A DNA stretch of 64,000 bases from Siphonodentalium dalli (Eukaryota > Mollusca > Scaphopoda > Gadilida > Siphonodentaliidae). The position numbers were made by a program, and so were the translations under genes. The stretch is from assembly GCA_032622095.1 (NCBI GenBank), contig CP136061.1:217464373-217528372 (forward strand), written 5' to 3'. The notes under the pieces are model-generated. The model saw nothing but the letters and a program-made list of their open reading frames with translations. It ran no database searches and was not told where the DNA came from. This document shows positions 1 to 13,900 of this stretch, piece after piece (position 1 is the first letter of the stretch; each line of letters opens with the position of its first letter).

Positions 1-725
1 TCTATCATATTCTGGTTGACTTGTCATTAACATGGGTGTCCCACAAATTTCATCAAATGTGTTATGTTAATGTTAACGGATGCTTTCATCTTTAATAGAA
101 TAAGTTATAACTGGTGCTAATGACAAGGAATCCATAGGTTCGTAAATAGCATCTCTATGGCAGAATCAGAACAACTATTATATATTAAGTCTGCCAATTC
201 CTTTACAACTTTAGCTTTAAAGGGATCCAAGGTTTTCGCAATGGATCAATGTGCAAAAAATATGGGTCTGTAAATGTAAAACATCACCACAAATAACATG
301 GAAAAATAAATTTACTTTGTTCTTTTATTCATTATTGATAGTTCTCAGATAACGATATTTCGTGTGTTGAAACCATTGTTATGTAAACAAAACTGTTAAT
401 ACAGTGATTGTCAACAAACATGGCTTAGTTCCAATATTTTAGTCTGAATATGATTTTCAGAATATTTTTCAATGCTTTGAACTATTCCAATGTTTGCCGT
501 ATAATTTTAACTAATTGGACTCTAATTGGACTTTTATCAGCAATTCCACTGTAAAAATTATGTTTACAAATGCGTAATCTCGCTATTGGATAGTTATTAA
601 TAATGAAAATAAGAACAAAGTCGATCTATATTTTCATGTACTTGTTGATGATAGTTGTTTTACAGACTTTTATAAAATGATTTTGCATGAACCCACTACA
701 AAAGGCCTTGGTTTCCTTGGTTTGA
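1..725. other. Unassigned AT-rich sequence
   Basis: Probably ZFC3H1 intron. No further ZFC3H1 exon or repeat is recognisable. A 42-codon open stretch on the minus strand (120-245) has no match I know. Confidence 0.3.
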
Positions 726-729
726 TTAA

Positions 730-849
730 CACTTTCTACACTATCTGTCACCTGCTTATTTTTCCTGAAACCACCATCAGATGAATAATAGACCGTTCCA
801 TTATATACTTTCATAACTGATTGGGAGAATCCATTTAGTATAGGAAGGG
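730..849. mobile_element. TTAA-flanked MITE, family 2, 120 bp
   Basis: Left end TTAA at 726-729, then CACTTTCTACACTATC. The right end is GTATAGGAAGGG followed by TTAG. The body is the reverse complement of the family-2 copies at 3921 and 33430, including the stretch around ATAGACCRTTCC. Confidence 0.6.
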
Positions 850-920
850 TTAGTGAGCCACCTATAAATCATATCATTTAGAAGCACCAGAATTAATTTT
901 AATAGGTGTATGAGAACTAG

Positions 921-1712
921 AGGTGTGACTGTCCCAATGGGACTAAGGATACCCCCCGTGTTTTTAAAATACTAAGATGTTTCACATGTCAGTAAACATT
1001 TAGTTAAAATAATAAAATAACAGTTCCCAGTGCAGGTGCACAACCCTAACCCTAATCTTAAACCTATTGACCGAAAAATGTAGGAATAAAAGCTCGGACA
1101 AATTATGCATGTTGCGAAAATGTTCTAAGTCGAAAAAGGGGAATAACTCCAAACAAAAAAGTCGGACAGACATCATAATCGCAGGTGCACAGGTTCCCAT
1201 AGTACTAAATATCAGTGCCAAGATTAAAAAACATTGACCTAAAAATGTAGGAATAAAAGCTCGGACAAAATTATGCATGTTGCAAACAAATTTCGAAGTC
1301 GAAAAAGGGGGATAACTCCACCAAAAAATGTCGGACAGACGTCATAATCGCAGGTGCACAGGTTCCCATGGTACTAAATATCTGTGCAAAGTTAAAAAAA
1401 AATTGACCTAAAAATGTAGGAATAAATGCTCTGACAAAATTATACATGTTGCGAAAATTTTCTAAGTCGAAAAATGGGGGATAACTCCACCAAAAAAAGT
1501 CTGACAGACGTCATAATCGCAGGTGCACAGGTTCCCATGGTGGTTGATGTTTGTGCCAAGTTTCACGGAAATTGATAAAAAAAACGACTGAGAAAAACTC
1601 TGGACAAATTTGTGTCCACGGACGGATGGACGACGGACGGCTCGACGGACGGACGAGCTGATTCCAGTATACCCCCCCCCCCTAACTTCGTTGCGGGGGG
1701 TATAATAATGCA
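921..1712. repeat. Dispersed element with internal tandem units of about 168 bp
   Basis: The phrase gcaggtgcacaggttcccat recurs near 1181, 1348 and 1518, giving about three and a half units of about 168 bp, each with an 'aaaaaggggataactcc' motif. The right end has GGACGGACGG runs and a C/G-run hairpin (ccccccccctaacttcgttgcgggggg). This is a non-coding repeat of a type common in molluscs. Short ORFs here are artefacts. Confidence 0.7.
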
Positions 1713-1748
1713 TATAGTTAATCAATGAACACAGGAGGAACCTATTAC

Positions 1749-1952
1749 CATAGGTGCTCTGCCATACTTGGCAGCAGAAGACTTTGGTATTGCTTGTGGC
1801 TTCTTTACAGCTGGTGCAGTTTGGGGCACTGGGGATTGACCTCGAGAACTTGTCTGAGTTGGAGATGAACCTCTCGATGAGCTCATCTCATTCTGAATTC
1901 TGGTTGGTACTGCTGAATTTGTGGAAGTACTTTGGTCTTCTTTGGAAGCATC
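1749..1952 (-). CDS. ZFC3H1: ZFC3H1-like exon 8 (last exon seen)
   Basis: Acceptor tctccag, 68 codons, S/T/Q/P-rich (VPTRIQNEMSSSRGSSPTQT), ending AAKYGRAPM. The donor is ambiguous: ATG|gtaata at 1749, or seven bases further at 1742 (ATAG|gttcct). The RAPM end may correspond to the human RLPRTVI stretch. Later exons are not recognisable between 1 and 1740. Confidence 0.65.
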
Positions 1953-4900
1953 CTGGAGAGAAATAAGGCCATTATTTAAATAACTATATTCCTCTCAAAT
2001 GTTAAACAGGAAAAATGTGATGAGGGAAAAATACTATTTTGAGATATAAGTTGAAACATTTGGTTAATTCTAAAGGATAAATAGACTATATTATGGTATT
2101 ATTTATATATATGGAATATACAGCATCTGTTCGGCAGAAATTTTTACCATTATTATTATAGATTATTTTTATTTTTTAAAATCGAGGTTTTAATAACAAT
2201 AACTTTTGTATAATTTACAATTTAGTTATAACAAGAGGTGTGCACTCGAGTGCTAGCATACCCTCACCGTGGCAAATTCAACCCGCATTATCGTAAACTC
2301 AACCAAAAAGATTTTTAACTTTAAAGAAAAATTCGGACTAATAATATCGATATGGTGTCACAAGAAGCTTGTACAGAAAAAATTATTCAAATCGGTTCAT
2401 ATTTGTTAAAGTTATTAAGTCAGACAGAATTTTCAAAGTCAAAATAAGTCGAAAATGAGGTGTAATATTACGAAAAACAGTCTGAGCCAATCCCTAGCCG
2501 CATCATGTAGAGAGGGTATTGTGAGAAGCATGTATACCAAAAAGTATTGAAATCGGTTCATATTTGTTAAAGTTGTTAAGTCGGACAGAATTTTCTAAGT
2601 CAAAATAAGTCGAAAAAGAGGTGTAACTTGAAGAAAAAAAAGTCGGACCGAACCGCAATTAGCATCATGCGGAGAGACCTTCTTAAGGAGATTGCATACA
2701 AAAAATTATTGAAATCGGTTCATAGTTGTTCGAGTTATGAGGTCGGACGACGGACGGACGGACAAACGGACGGAGAAAACGTGACGGACGAAGCGTGATG
2801 GACGGACGGACAGACGCAGTCAATCCAGTATACCCCCCATTTTCTTCGAAAGTGGGGGTATAATTATTATGAATCAAACCTGACAAAAACAGGAAAACAT
2901 TGTTATCGTTTCATAAAGATACACCAGGTAATTAATATTGAATATTCTACCTACATAAAATTTGATAGGTTGTTTCTCTGCTGGTGTGTGTTGATATTAT
3001 CTGACAATCCTAAAAGCTACACATGGAGAATATACCACTCATACACAGAACGACACAATGTGTAAATGGGTTTGTTGATACGGCACGAGTGCTGTCGCGG
3101 AAGGATAGAACAAGAGGCGCTTGCGCCTCGAGTTCTATCCTTCTGCGACAGCACGAGTGCCGTATCGACAAACCCATATACTAGTACACATCGTGTCGTT
3201 CTGTGTTTATTACATGCTTCGCGTCCTAGAATCCGTGCATTAAAAATACAGGATTAAAAGATTTATTTAGGCTTATACAGGGCGTGTTTGTCATGTGTGA
3301 TGATTCTTTTATTTAAATAGTTCCAGTTTCATGGTTGAGGCGAATGTCATGTACATCATTTTACGTCAACGAGATGCGTATAGAACGTACATGCGTATGG
3401 AACGTACGTTGCATACGGATTTGTAAATATGGAACAGCAATAACACTGTACTTCTAGGAACATGCGTGTAATAAATATGTATACTGAATTGCAGGACCCT
3501 CTGACAAATCAAACACTTAAACACCTACTTTTGCTTTACTTTCTTGCCTCTTTTTCATTGACAGTAGGAGCCTTTGTCTCATGGCAGCCATTTCATCATC
3601 TGAACCTTCTTCCGTCACTTCATCAATCTTTTTTACTGGTTCATCATTCTCTGGCGGTGGGGGCTTTTCAGCCTTCTCAGTGAGATCTGGTGGTAGTGGC
3701 GGTTTCTTGATAACCGGTTCCTCTGGGGGTAATGGTGGTTGCTCGTATAATTGTCTTGGTGGCAAAGGAGGGGGTGGTAAATCTGGAGGCAGCATATGGT
3801 TGTAGCTTGGTGGCATGAAGAACGGCATATTTGGCATCGGCATGAATGGGAAGCCATAGAGCTCTGACATCCAGTTTAGTGGTATGTTTGTTGCAGACTG
3901 GAATAAAACAAAATAGTTAACCCTTTCTATACTAAATCGATTCTCCTACTCAGTTATAAAAGTATACATTGGAATGGTCTATTATTCATTTGGAGGGGTT
4001 TTCAGGATAAATTAGCAGATGCCACTTGGTAAGAAATGTTCAGATAATAAGTTCAACAAATGATCTATGGCCGTTTGTTTAACTTATTATCTGAACATGT
4101 CCGAAGGGAACTACTCGTCAATGAGTATATGTATAGAAATTGTTAATTTGACTAGTCCAAGTTTCTGGTTGACAGTTAAAATGAAAAAAAAATATGGAAA
4201 CCAGAATTGGATGTCCCAAAAAAACATTTATTTTAAGTAATATCACCATTCTGATTTCTAAGATTTTCACTGCCAGTCTGCCACCTTTGGCTACTGGGTG
4301 ACATTGGGAACACTGTTCCACCAGTGGGAGCAGCATTTATATCAGCATTTATATACCAGGGTAACACTCCATAGTTTAGAATGATCAGAAGGTGTAATTT
4401 TAAAAGTATAATGTACCAGTGGTTTCTGGTACCATTCATGCGGTAGATATATTGCGACAAGGTTGGATATAAATTTGTGTAATTATAGGTGTCCTAGACT
4501 TATGTTGGAAGCCAGATTCCATTGAACCTTGAGTCTGAAAATGCAACATTCTCATCACATTTTCAGTCACAAAATCAAAAGCCATAAGTTTAACTCTTGG
4601 TACCCCAAATGATATGGCCATTATGTATCAAATTCTGCACCCATCTCAGGTATATATATATTGTCCATATGGTTTGGGTTCATATTTCAGTTATTTCAAT
4701 GAATCTATGTTCCCTTATTTCTGGGCCGTGGCCTGTGGAAACTGGACTTTCACCTGGAGTCGCTAATTTATAGCCTAAACCTATTGTGAATGCGATTGAA
4801 CCCTTGTGTTGAGAATTTACTCTGATGTAAGGAGTTATATTGATAGGTAAAATCAACAGGAGTCATCTCACTACCTTAAGTCTGTGATTTATAATATGTT

Positions 4901-7900
4901 TGGTAGGACAGTTTGGAGATAAGTGCCAGATGCAACATTTTATTGTGAGCAATTGAACATGAGTCCTGATTATGAAAGTCTGGGAAATGGTAATTTAGTC
5001 CAGTGCATTTTATGAGAAAAAATGCCAAACCCGGAACTAATTGCAACAGAATTTTGTTTTGCTGTAATAAGTATGTAAACCCTCCATAAACAACATACTA
5101 AAAATCAGCAAAAATCGGAAAAAGGGAAATTGGTGAATTTCGTGAAATAAATTTGAGAAAATTTGGTGAAATCATCCATTTATGGATTTTCATGGATGTA
5201 TATAAAAAAATTAAATTCACAAGTCCTACATATATCATGCCTATTTTGTTGTCCTCACTTTCCTGAATCCAAAACTGAAAACCATTGCCCGTTTTATAGA
5301 GTATTTTTCAAGTTGTGTGCCTTCAAAAACACGAATTTACCTTATTTCGGAGCCTAAATTTGGCAGAATGAGCCAAATATCGTATTTTATGGTTAACCCT
5401 TTACCCAACAGAAGGGCCCTAAATTTTTTTAGGCCAATGCATTCTCTTATATATGCGAGGCGACCTATGGTCGACTCGCATATATAAGAGAATGCATTGG
5501 CACAGGGCATAACTGTAACTATCACAATGTGGTCAAGGAGCCGGTTCCAATGATATCCATATTTGTATGGTTCTATTGAGACAGACCGAAGATATTTTAG
5601 GCTGTTGAAGCTTTATTTGGCCGGTTTTGGCCGGTTTGTTGGGTAAAGGGTTAATTATTTAAAAAACTAGCCCAAAATGCAGAGCTTTTTCGCTGTTTTT
5701 GTAATATCCTCACTAGATAAAACACAAACAATGATTAATATGTGCACCTATTGTTAAGAAGAATAAATTATTATATTTTTAGTAACTTTTTCTGCCAAAA
5801 TAATAATCGTATCCCCACTCCCGGAAGTGCCACGATGTTATCCTACTCCCAGAGGTTTATCCTACTCCCAGCGATGACGGACTATTTATCCCAACCTCGC
5901 ACGTTCCGAATTACGTAATTCGAAGTGCACGTTTTGGGTTACTCCCCTTACACCAAAATAATTGTCTCAGTTCCAGTGCATAGTCAGATAACACAAAATA
6001 CATCACCAAAACACAGACCACCAATGTGTTATCGACATCAAATTCCAGCTCAGTGAAGTGAATTTGCAGGATCAACACCAACTGGGAAACATTTTTGGTT
6101 ACGCTACACTTCGGAATCCAAAGATCAAAATCGTGATAAACAATTGTTCCCACAAGTGCATTCGCACCAAGAAAATGAAAACTGTTGAAATCCACTTCAG
6201 TATCTTCAAGCAGTTCCACTTCAAATTCCACTGATATTCGAGTGCATAATCCAAATGAAAGTGAGCAGTATTATCTCATAGAACTAGGAAGGCTTATCCA
6301 CACAAAGACATTCCAAACAGTTACTAATCTAATCAATAAAGTTTGTTGTTTGTTTGAAAAATTCCTCCGAAAAATCCCCTTTGAAGTTGGTGGCAATAGA
6401 AGAAATCAGTCAATGAAATGACGTCACGTTCCTTATACGGGGTAAAATACTATGACCTCAAATATTGCATTTCATCACAGGAGTTCTGTGTCAGTGGTAA
6501 ATACAATGGAACACACATTTTGTTTGAGAATATTTTATTCTTCTTAACCATAGATGCACATATTAATCATTGTTTGTGTTTTATCTAGTGAGGAAATTAC
6601 AAAAACAGTGAAAAAGCCCTGCATTTTTGGGCTCGATTTTTAAATAATTAACCATAAAATATGACATTTGGCTCATTCTACGAAACTTAGGCTCCGAAAT
6701 AAGGTAAATTCGTGTTTTTTAAGGCACACAACTCGAAAAATACTCAAAAAATCTGAAAATGGTTTTCAGTTCTGGATTCAGGAAAGTGAGGACAACATAA
6801 TAGGCATGATATTTGTAGGACTTGTGTATTTGATTTTTTTATATACACTAAAGAAAATCCATAAATGGATGATTTGACCAAATTTATTTCACGAAAATCA
6901 CCAATTTTCCTTTTTCCGATTTTTGCTGATTTTTAGTATGTTATTTATGGAGGGTCTATGTACCTATTCCAGCAAAAAAAAGTTCTGTTGCAATTAGTTC
7001 TGGGTAAAACCATAAATGCACTGGACTAATTCTGAATAATTCATTTAAAGATTTTTATATGATATACATAGTGATGAGCCGATAATCGGGAACGACAATC
7101 GGAATCGGCCGATTGTGGCCCATCGGATGACAATCGGTACTCGGGTTTGAACATCGGGATTTCCGATTGTCTAAATAATAAATGAGTGCTTGTTTTTCTT
7201 TAATAAACTGTTTTAAACATGACGATGTTTTGTTGAATAAATGACCAGTAAACATGGGGAAAGTGATACCAAACACAAACTTGATATACATACATGCCCT
7301 CTGCAATACCCCGGCCGTACCTGGGTCCATGTGTGAACAATATATTAGTGGGGGTCGCCGGGAAGCACGTGACACTTTGAGTTAGAGTGAGGCAGCGAGC
7401 ATGACGCCGTGATTGCGCATAATAATTCATTAATTATTGGCATACCGGAACAGTCGTTTCAGTCGATTGATTTCTTTAGCATTGTGATGTACACAACGTA
7501 CATGTCATGGGACTCATGTACGCCCATAGGTAACTTTATTGTTCGTCAACATGTAGACATTTTGATTTATGTATGTCAAACTATCAAAAATCAAAATGTA
7601 TGCATACCCAGTACAACAAAGCTATCTATATAGTACATACAGCGTAACAGGTATAAACACTACTATAGAAACCGAAAGTGCATGTCACGTGACTTTAAAT
7701 AGTTGAAGACAATGTCATTCCATCCAGTCAGCCTCGTGTGACGTCACGTATATGTCACCACAAATGATTATTATGATGACCACGCCGAAATCGAATCGTG
7801 TCTGTGAAATTGACATGAACATGGTGTAACTTGCAACTAGTTCAGTCAGGTCATTTCCTTTGACGTGATGTCTTTGAATTGGGATAAAAGAAAAATGCCG

Positions 7901-10900
7901 TTTGATGAATTGTTATAAAAAACGGACCATGGACATGTCGTCATGCACGTGGCTACATCAAACTTTCAAAACATTTGTTGTGGAATAGCCTAGAATACAT
8001 GGGTATGTTGCCTGTATTCGATCACTAGTCTGCCCATACCCACCTATCTACTTACCCAAACATATACTTATGTATACAGTGTACTGGCATATTACTACGT
8101 TTGTTGATAGCTTCTAATTCTAAGTATTATATAACACATATAACATATTCTGCTATACATTATTGAAATAATCGGAATCGGCACCTGAATCGGCCGATTG
8201 TGATCTCAAATAATCGGCAATCGGCGCACGGCTCTATTTGACAATCGGCTCATCACTAGATATACATTGGGTTGGCTGACAGGATGAAGAAAGTAAACTT
8301 TGTCTCAGGTGAGCTAAAAAGCTGTATGGTTCTTTTCAAGAAAATGGTCCATTGAGTAGTAACCAGGGGATTGCATTTACATTACGCATGTATTGTTAAC
8401 ATGTTTTTAGTTGATTTTAACTTTAAGTAAGAAAAATATGCCCAGTTCAATTTACTTACTACACAGAGCTTCACTTTTCCTATTTTTTATCTCAGCTGTA
8501 AGGAATTGGCTAATTTTCATTCCTAAAAGCCTCAATTTTGTCCGGATGGACAAATGATGGTCGTCCTGTAAGGTTTGGAATTTCCCCAAACATCCTCATT
8601 TATTTCCCCATAGAAGAAATACTAGATTCAAGACTTGGAAATACAGAGAATAACTTCTGTTTCTCTCTCAATTCTGATGAGATTTCAATGGGGTTGGGAC
8701 ATGCTACTCACCATTCCTGATGCAGTTTTAGAGGAAGGCAGTGTGTCATCATACAGTACGGACTCTGAAAAAAAGATAAAATCAGTCCTATTATAACATT
8801 GGCAAAATTCATAGACATAGGGGCTAATAGCTCATCAACTGAACAACCAATTACAAGTAGACAGATGCCATCCCTTTCAGTGGAAAACCAAACCAAGTTT
8901 ATCTCCTTATTGTGATGTACATGCCTTGATAGAATGGCTTAAAGCATTCAGAATACACAATGTCTGAACTGTGCACAAATGTAGATATATATACTCTTAA
9001 TTTGGGAATAATTTTCGCCGATAAACAAGTTGCTGCAAGTAATTCAAATATAATATTTGATGTTCAAATTCATGAAAATAACTGTTTTATTTTGTATTCC
9101 CATTCAATCTCCCCAGTGGAGTGTTAATATTTGCCTGCTATACAGGGATGGATCCAGAGATTTTTTTGGGACACCTGTTCTGTATTTGAGTATATATAAA
9201 TTTGGATGTTAAAAAATTCAAGACTGGACACTTGATTATGCAAATAAAGGCTCTATATAATAGACTATATCACCTGCAGGTTGATGATTTGCATTACATG
9301 TGTTTGAATTATAGAAAAATTCCTGGAAAATATGGAAAATCCAACTTGAATAAATACTACCCACTTGGAATTTGGGGACATTTGGGTCTCCAGAGTTTGG
9401 GCGCCCAAACCTGTAACAGGTATCAAAACATCCCTGGATCCTTCTCTGCTGCTATACCTAGTAGCAGCCCTCTTAATTCAGATTGTTTGGCTTCGGCAAT
9501 CTGCTGCAGCAACAGTATGCCGTGGCCCAGTTTGCTTCAGCAAAATGCTTCGGCAATGCTGATTGCCGTAGCCAATTATGAAGGCTGTAGTAGCCACCAT
9601 TTATCTCAAGCCCTATCAATTTGCTACAGCAATCAGTATTGCAATCTACAGCCATAGCCAACTGTAGCAATTAACCATAGATAGGCCTTCATAAAAGGAA
9701 TTGCTTTAGCAAACACTGACTTCAATGAATCAAATCAAGTTGACTAAAGTATTATGGTGTCAAAACAGAAATTTGGAATTAAAAGGACTGTGAAACAAAA
9801 CCCTTTTGATAAAGTAATGGTACAATGACAATATGTGTTATTTTACCATTGGCTTCATCACCACTGTCAAGATCCATTGCCACTTCATCATAGTTGTCTT
9901 TCTGCTCTAACTTCTTGGTGGCACCCTTCAATTGTGATCCTGTCTTTTTCTTCCAAAAGGTCTTTGCCTGTGATAAATATAACATATGAATCAAAGCCCC
10001 ATGTTTTTTGAATGATCTAAATAATCTTTTCGTTGATTTTTTTTTTATCAAAATAGGAATTACATGCCTGGTAATCTTCTCCTGCGCAGCATTTAGCTAT
10101 TCAAATATATTCGGGAGGAAACTTTCTGTTATGATGCAGAGGCCAATTTCCTCTACCTCGAATGGTAAGTGCTCTTGTTAAAATGTGTTTTTAGTGGTCA
10201 TTTTGTATATTTCTTGATTAGGAATGCTTCATTTTGATGTAAAATTAAATAATTATATGTATATAACAGCTGCAAGAAGGGCAACAAATCAGATTAATTT
10301 GTGCAAGCGTGAGTGAAAACAACACAATGGCGGTAAAAATCAATATTTTGAAAAACAAATTACCACAAAATAAGACAAAATGTGTCTCTAGACATATGGA
10401 GGACAAATGGACAAACAGACAAGCTGATTCCAGTATGACCCAAACACAAAGTCTGTTGGAACTAGATATCATAATTTCATTTCTTCATACATGTACAGTA
10501 ATGCCCCAAATAATCGAATCCTTAACCACAGCAGAATTATGGGTCATTTTTCAGGATTTAAATGGAAATATGGCTTGTTGCCATTCATCGGAAAGCTCTC
10601 AGTGAGAGCTTTCCAATGAATTGCAACAAGCCATATTTCCGACTAAATCATGAAAAATTACCCATAATTCTGCTGTGGTTAAGGAGTCGATTATTTAGGG
10701 CATTATTGTATGTCTGGTTGGAATTAACTACCTTGTTGTGCATGTCAGCCAATGCGTTCCTATCTCTGTTAGAACTCAGGTACATGAGAAATCTCTCTGC
10801 TTGGTCACTTGGATCATCCATAGTCAGAATTTCTCCAATCACACGTCTCTGAAGTTCTACCAATTCCAATCGTTTCTTCTCCTCTGCTAATTGCTTTTTC

Positions 10901-13900
10901 TTTTTTGAGAGTTTATGATCCCGCCTCTTTCTAGCTGCATCTATGTCTTTTCGCCGGTTCTGTTGTAGCCTCTCCTTAACAGACATACCTACACTGGTGT
11001 TTGATTTCTTGCCAGGCGGTTTGGGCTCTAAATTTTTGTCTGAAACAAAAAGTGTTGCTGCTACTTAAAATATTATCACCACAGCCAATCAAATTACCTC
11101 TTACGAAACAGTCATTGAATTGGTAATTATAAACTTGACCTCATATTAGCCAAATTGCTAAATTTTACTTTACCGCGATCTTGGCATACTATTCCTTCTT
11201 TTTAAATCACTTAAACAGATACATCCAAAAGATCGATGTCTGAGGTTATCACAAACAATTACATCTTTGAATTTCCCACAATATTAAAATATAGAGACGT
11301 GAACTTTCACACCATTCCCCATTTACCTGTTCAAGTTGGCCACTAACATCACAATTGTTTTTAAAGTTACTCAATCCGATCATACCCTCCTAAATTACTA
11401 TGTCTATGGCTTCGGGGGGTAAAAAATATTTGATTCCAATCGAGGAACCGACCCATCAAAGCTCCGAGTGATCAGATATCGATTTTTGAAGTTTGTTATT
11501 TCTTGAGATGTGTAATAATATGTGGCCCAGAAACACGTGGTCAAATGGAGGGTCTCAGACAAAATTGCGGATGAAGATGGATAACTCTAAAATCAAGTGG
11601 TAATACGGTCAAATTTCGTGATACTTTAGTGATAATACGGGCATATTGTGTTGAACAAAATGTTGATAAATAACAAGTTTTGGGAAATTTGATACCATAG
11701 TTGACAGTGGTTGGCATTGTTTTGTTGCAATAAATCGATTCTCATAACTAAAGCGTTTTTTGATATTTTGAAGAATTGTTGTTTTATCTTGATGGTATGG
11801 GGACTGTCTGATCAGAGTGAGTACCTTTAAAGTAAATGATGTCACATTACTTCTGATATCCCATGCTCATGGTACTAACCATCAAGCTTACTGTTACCTT
11901 GGCTACTGCTTTCATTTTTGGGCTCAGTGTGTCTAACTTTGCTGGCAGATGACGCCAGGGCAATTCGTCTCAACTCCTGCTCATCCAGCTCTTCATCACT
12001 TTCCTGCAAATATTAACCATTGAGTTATTTGAAAAACAATATCTACCGAGATCATCCTAGATTTTTAGATAGATACATAGTTTACTGTTCTGAGTAGCGT
12101 ATGGTTGTTCTCCTCGAGTAAGATGTGGAGAATTATCTTTATGAGGCGCTAGCCGAGAGAAAATAATCCTAGCATCTCACGAGATGAAATAACCTGTACA
12201 CTTCATAGAAGAGTTGACTGTTGTGTTTATTATATGTTATATACCAGTTTGTTACGACCCAGACCACAATGAAACACATGGCTAGACCTAATACAAGCTG
12301 CAACATCACCAGCCATGTCTGTTAAAACAATGCGCAAGGATACAGAATGACGCAAAAATTTACTTCCTCAGCTAAAAAGCCCAGGATACACATACAGTAA
12401 TGCTCCAAGTAATCAACTTCTTAACCATGTGCAGCAGAATTACGGGTAACTTTTCAGGATTTAGTCGGAAATATGGCTTGTTGTCATTCATCGGAAAGCT
12501 CTCGTGAGAGAGCTTTCCAAAGAATGGCAACAAGCCATATTTCCAACTAAATCCTGAAAAGTTACCCATAATTCTGCTGTGGTTAAAAAGTTGATTACTT
12601 AGAGCATCACTGTACATGTAGTTTCATGCTCTACACATATAACTTCAGTTTACAATTGGAACTTGGTCCACTATCATGGCAGACTTTAGTTGGGTGAGGC
12701 TTAAAATAGTTGATTATCAAGATAGCTAGTCCTTGTTATCTCAGACATTGTTGGCATTCAATAATAAATTTGCTGTCAATGTCTGCAGCAATTTGTTAAA
12801 ATTTTGCATAAACATTGGCAGGCTCTGAAATTTGCATCTGACAGCCGAAAAATACCCTGGCAAAAAAAATTCTTGTTGCTTTGGCTCAGCTGTTGCTAAT
12901 TAACAGGGTTGATATTGATATGCATATCTGGAGCTAAATGCTTCTATCCATTTCGCTGTTAAGTGCAATTAGAGGGCCTTTATATATCACACAGGCAACA
13001 ATGTGTCATCCAGGCCTTCCAATAGAATACTATGTCACAAACTGAGGTTATTTTACCTACAAATCATGCAGAAAAAGCAATCACATTCAACATGAAGCAA
13101 TAAATTCTGTTACTCACTTCTTTGGGTTTTTCTTGTTTTGGTTCATTCCCAGTGGAGATTTGCGCATTGGAAGCATCAGAAGTTGCATTATGCTTTGTCT
13201 CCACTACTACATCAGCTAGCTGTCCTGGTACATATGTTCCCTGATGCCGTTCTGGAGAAGATACTTTAGACTGAGGCAATTGAGAGTCTTCTTCTTGAGC
13301 CAGCTCTTCACTTTTTAATTCTTCAAGCAAACCTTGTATCTTCCTGTGCTCCTCAAGGAGAGCTTTAAAATCTTTGTCATTCGCCTCATCTTCAATTTCT
13401 TGTTTGGAGCTGAATTTTCTCTTGACCCAAGCTATAGTGTTAAGGTTTCAATAACAATCGATGTGTGAATGAGAATACATACAGTGAGGTGGTTAGAGCC
13501 AAGAGAGTCTTGTTGGAATTGGAAGGCCAGGTCCAACTTTAAATTTCCAACTCTCCCTTCAACAGATACCTCATTCTTCCCAACTGAACTATCATATAAA
13601 TTATACATTAAAACCCTCCCGATGGTTGAAATTTGTTCCACTGATTGTCAATTCAGTCTAAACTTTGACTGAAAGAATTTCAAAGAAGGAAAATATCCAA
13701 AAATGGATGAGTTATTGATCAAGGCTTGCAAGGAGTATAGTGGCAATATTATACACTTTCTTTTCCCGTCCTCGCCCAAAGTTTTGCAAAGAAATATAAC
13801 TCAACTATACTCGCTAATTCGTTAAAAATCACTTTTATGAAATAATAGGCATATCAAAAGATACATGTACACATCACAAAAAAAATCTGTAGAATAATAA

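Noticed and set aside
120-245. 42-codon open minus-strand stretch, KTLDPFKAKVVKELADLIYN
   Set aside because: Considered as the next ZFC3H1 exon or a transposon piece. It does not match ZFC3H1 and is too short to assign.
3581-3805. Plus-strand glycine-rich ORF opposite ZFC3H1 exon 7
   Set aside because: It is the antisense shadow of proline codons in the real minus-strand exon.
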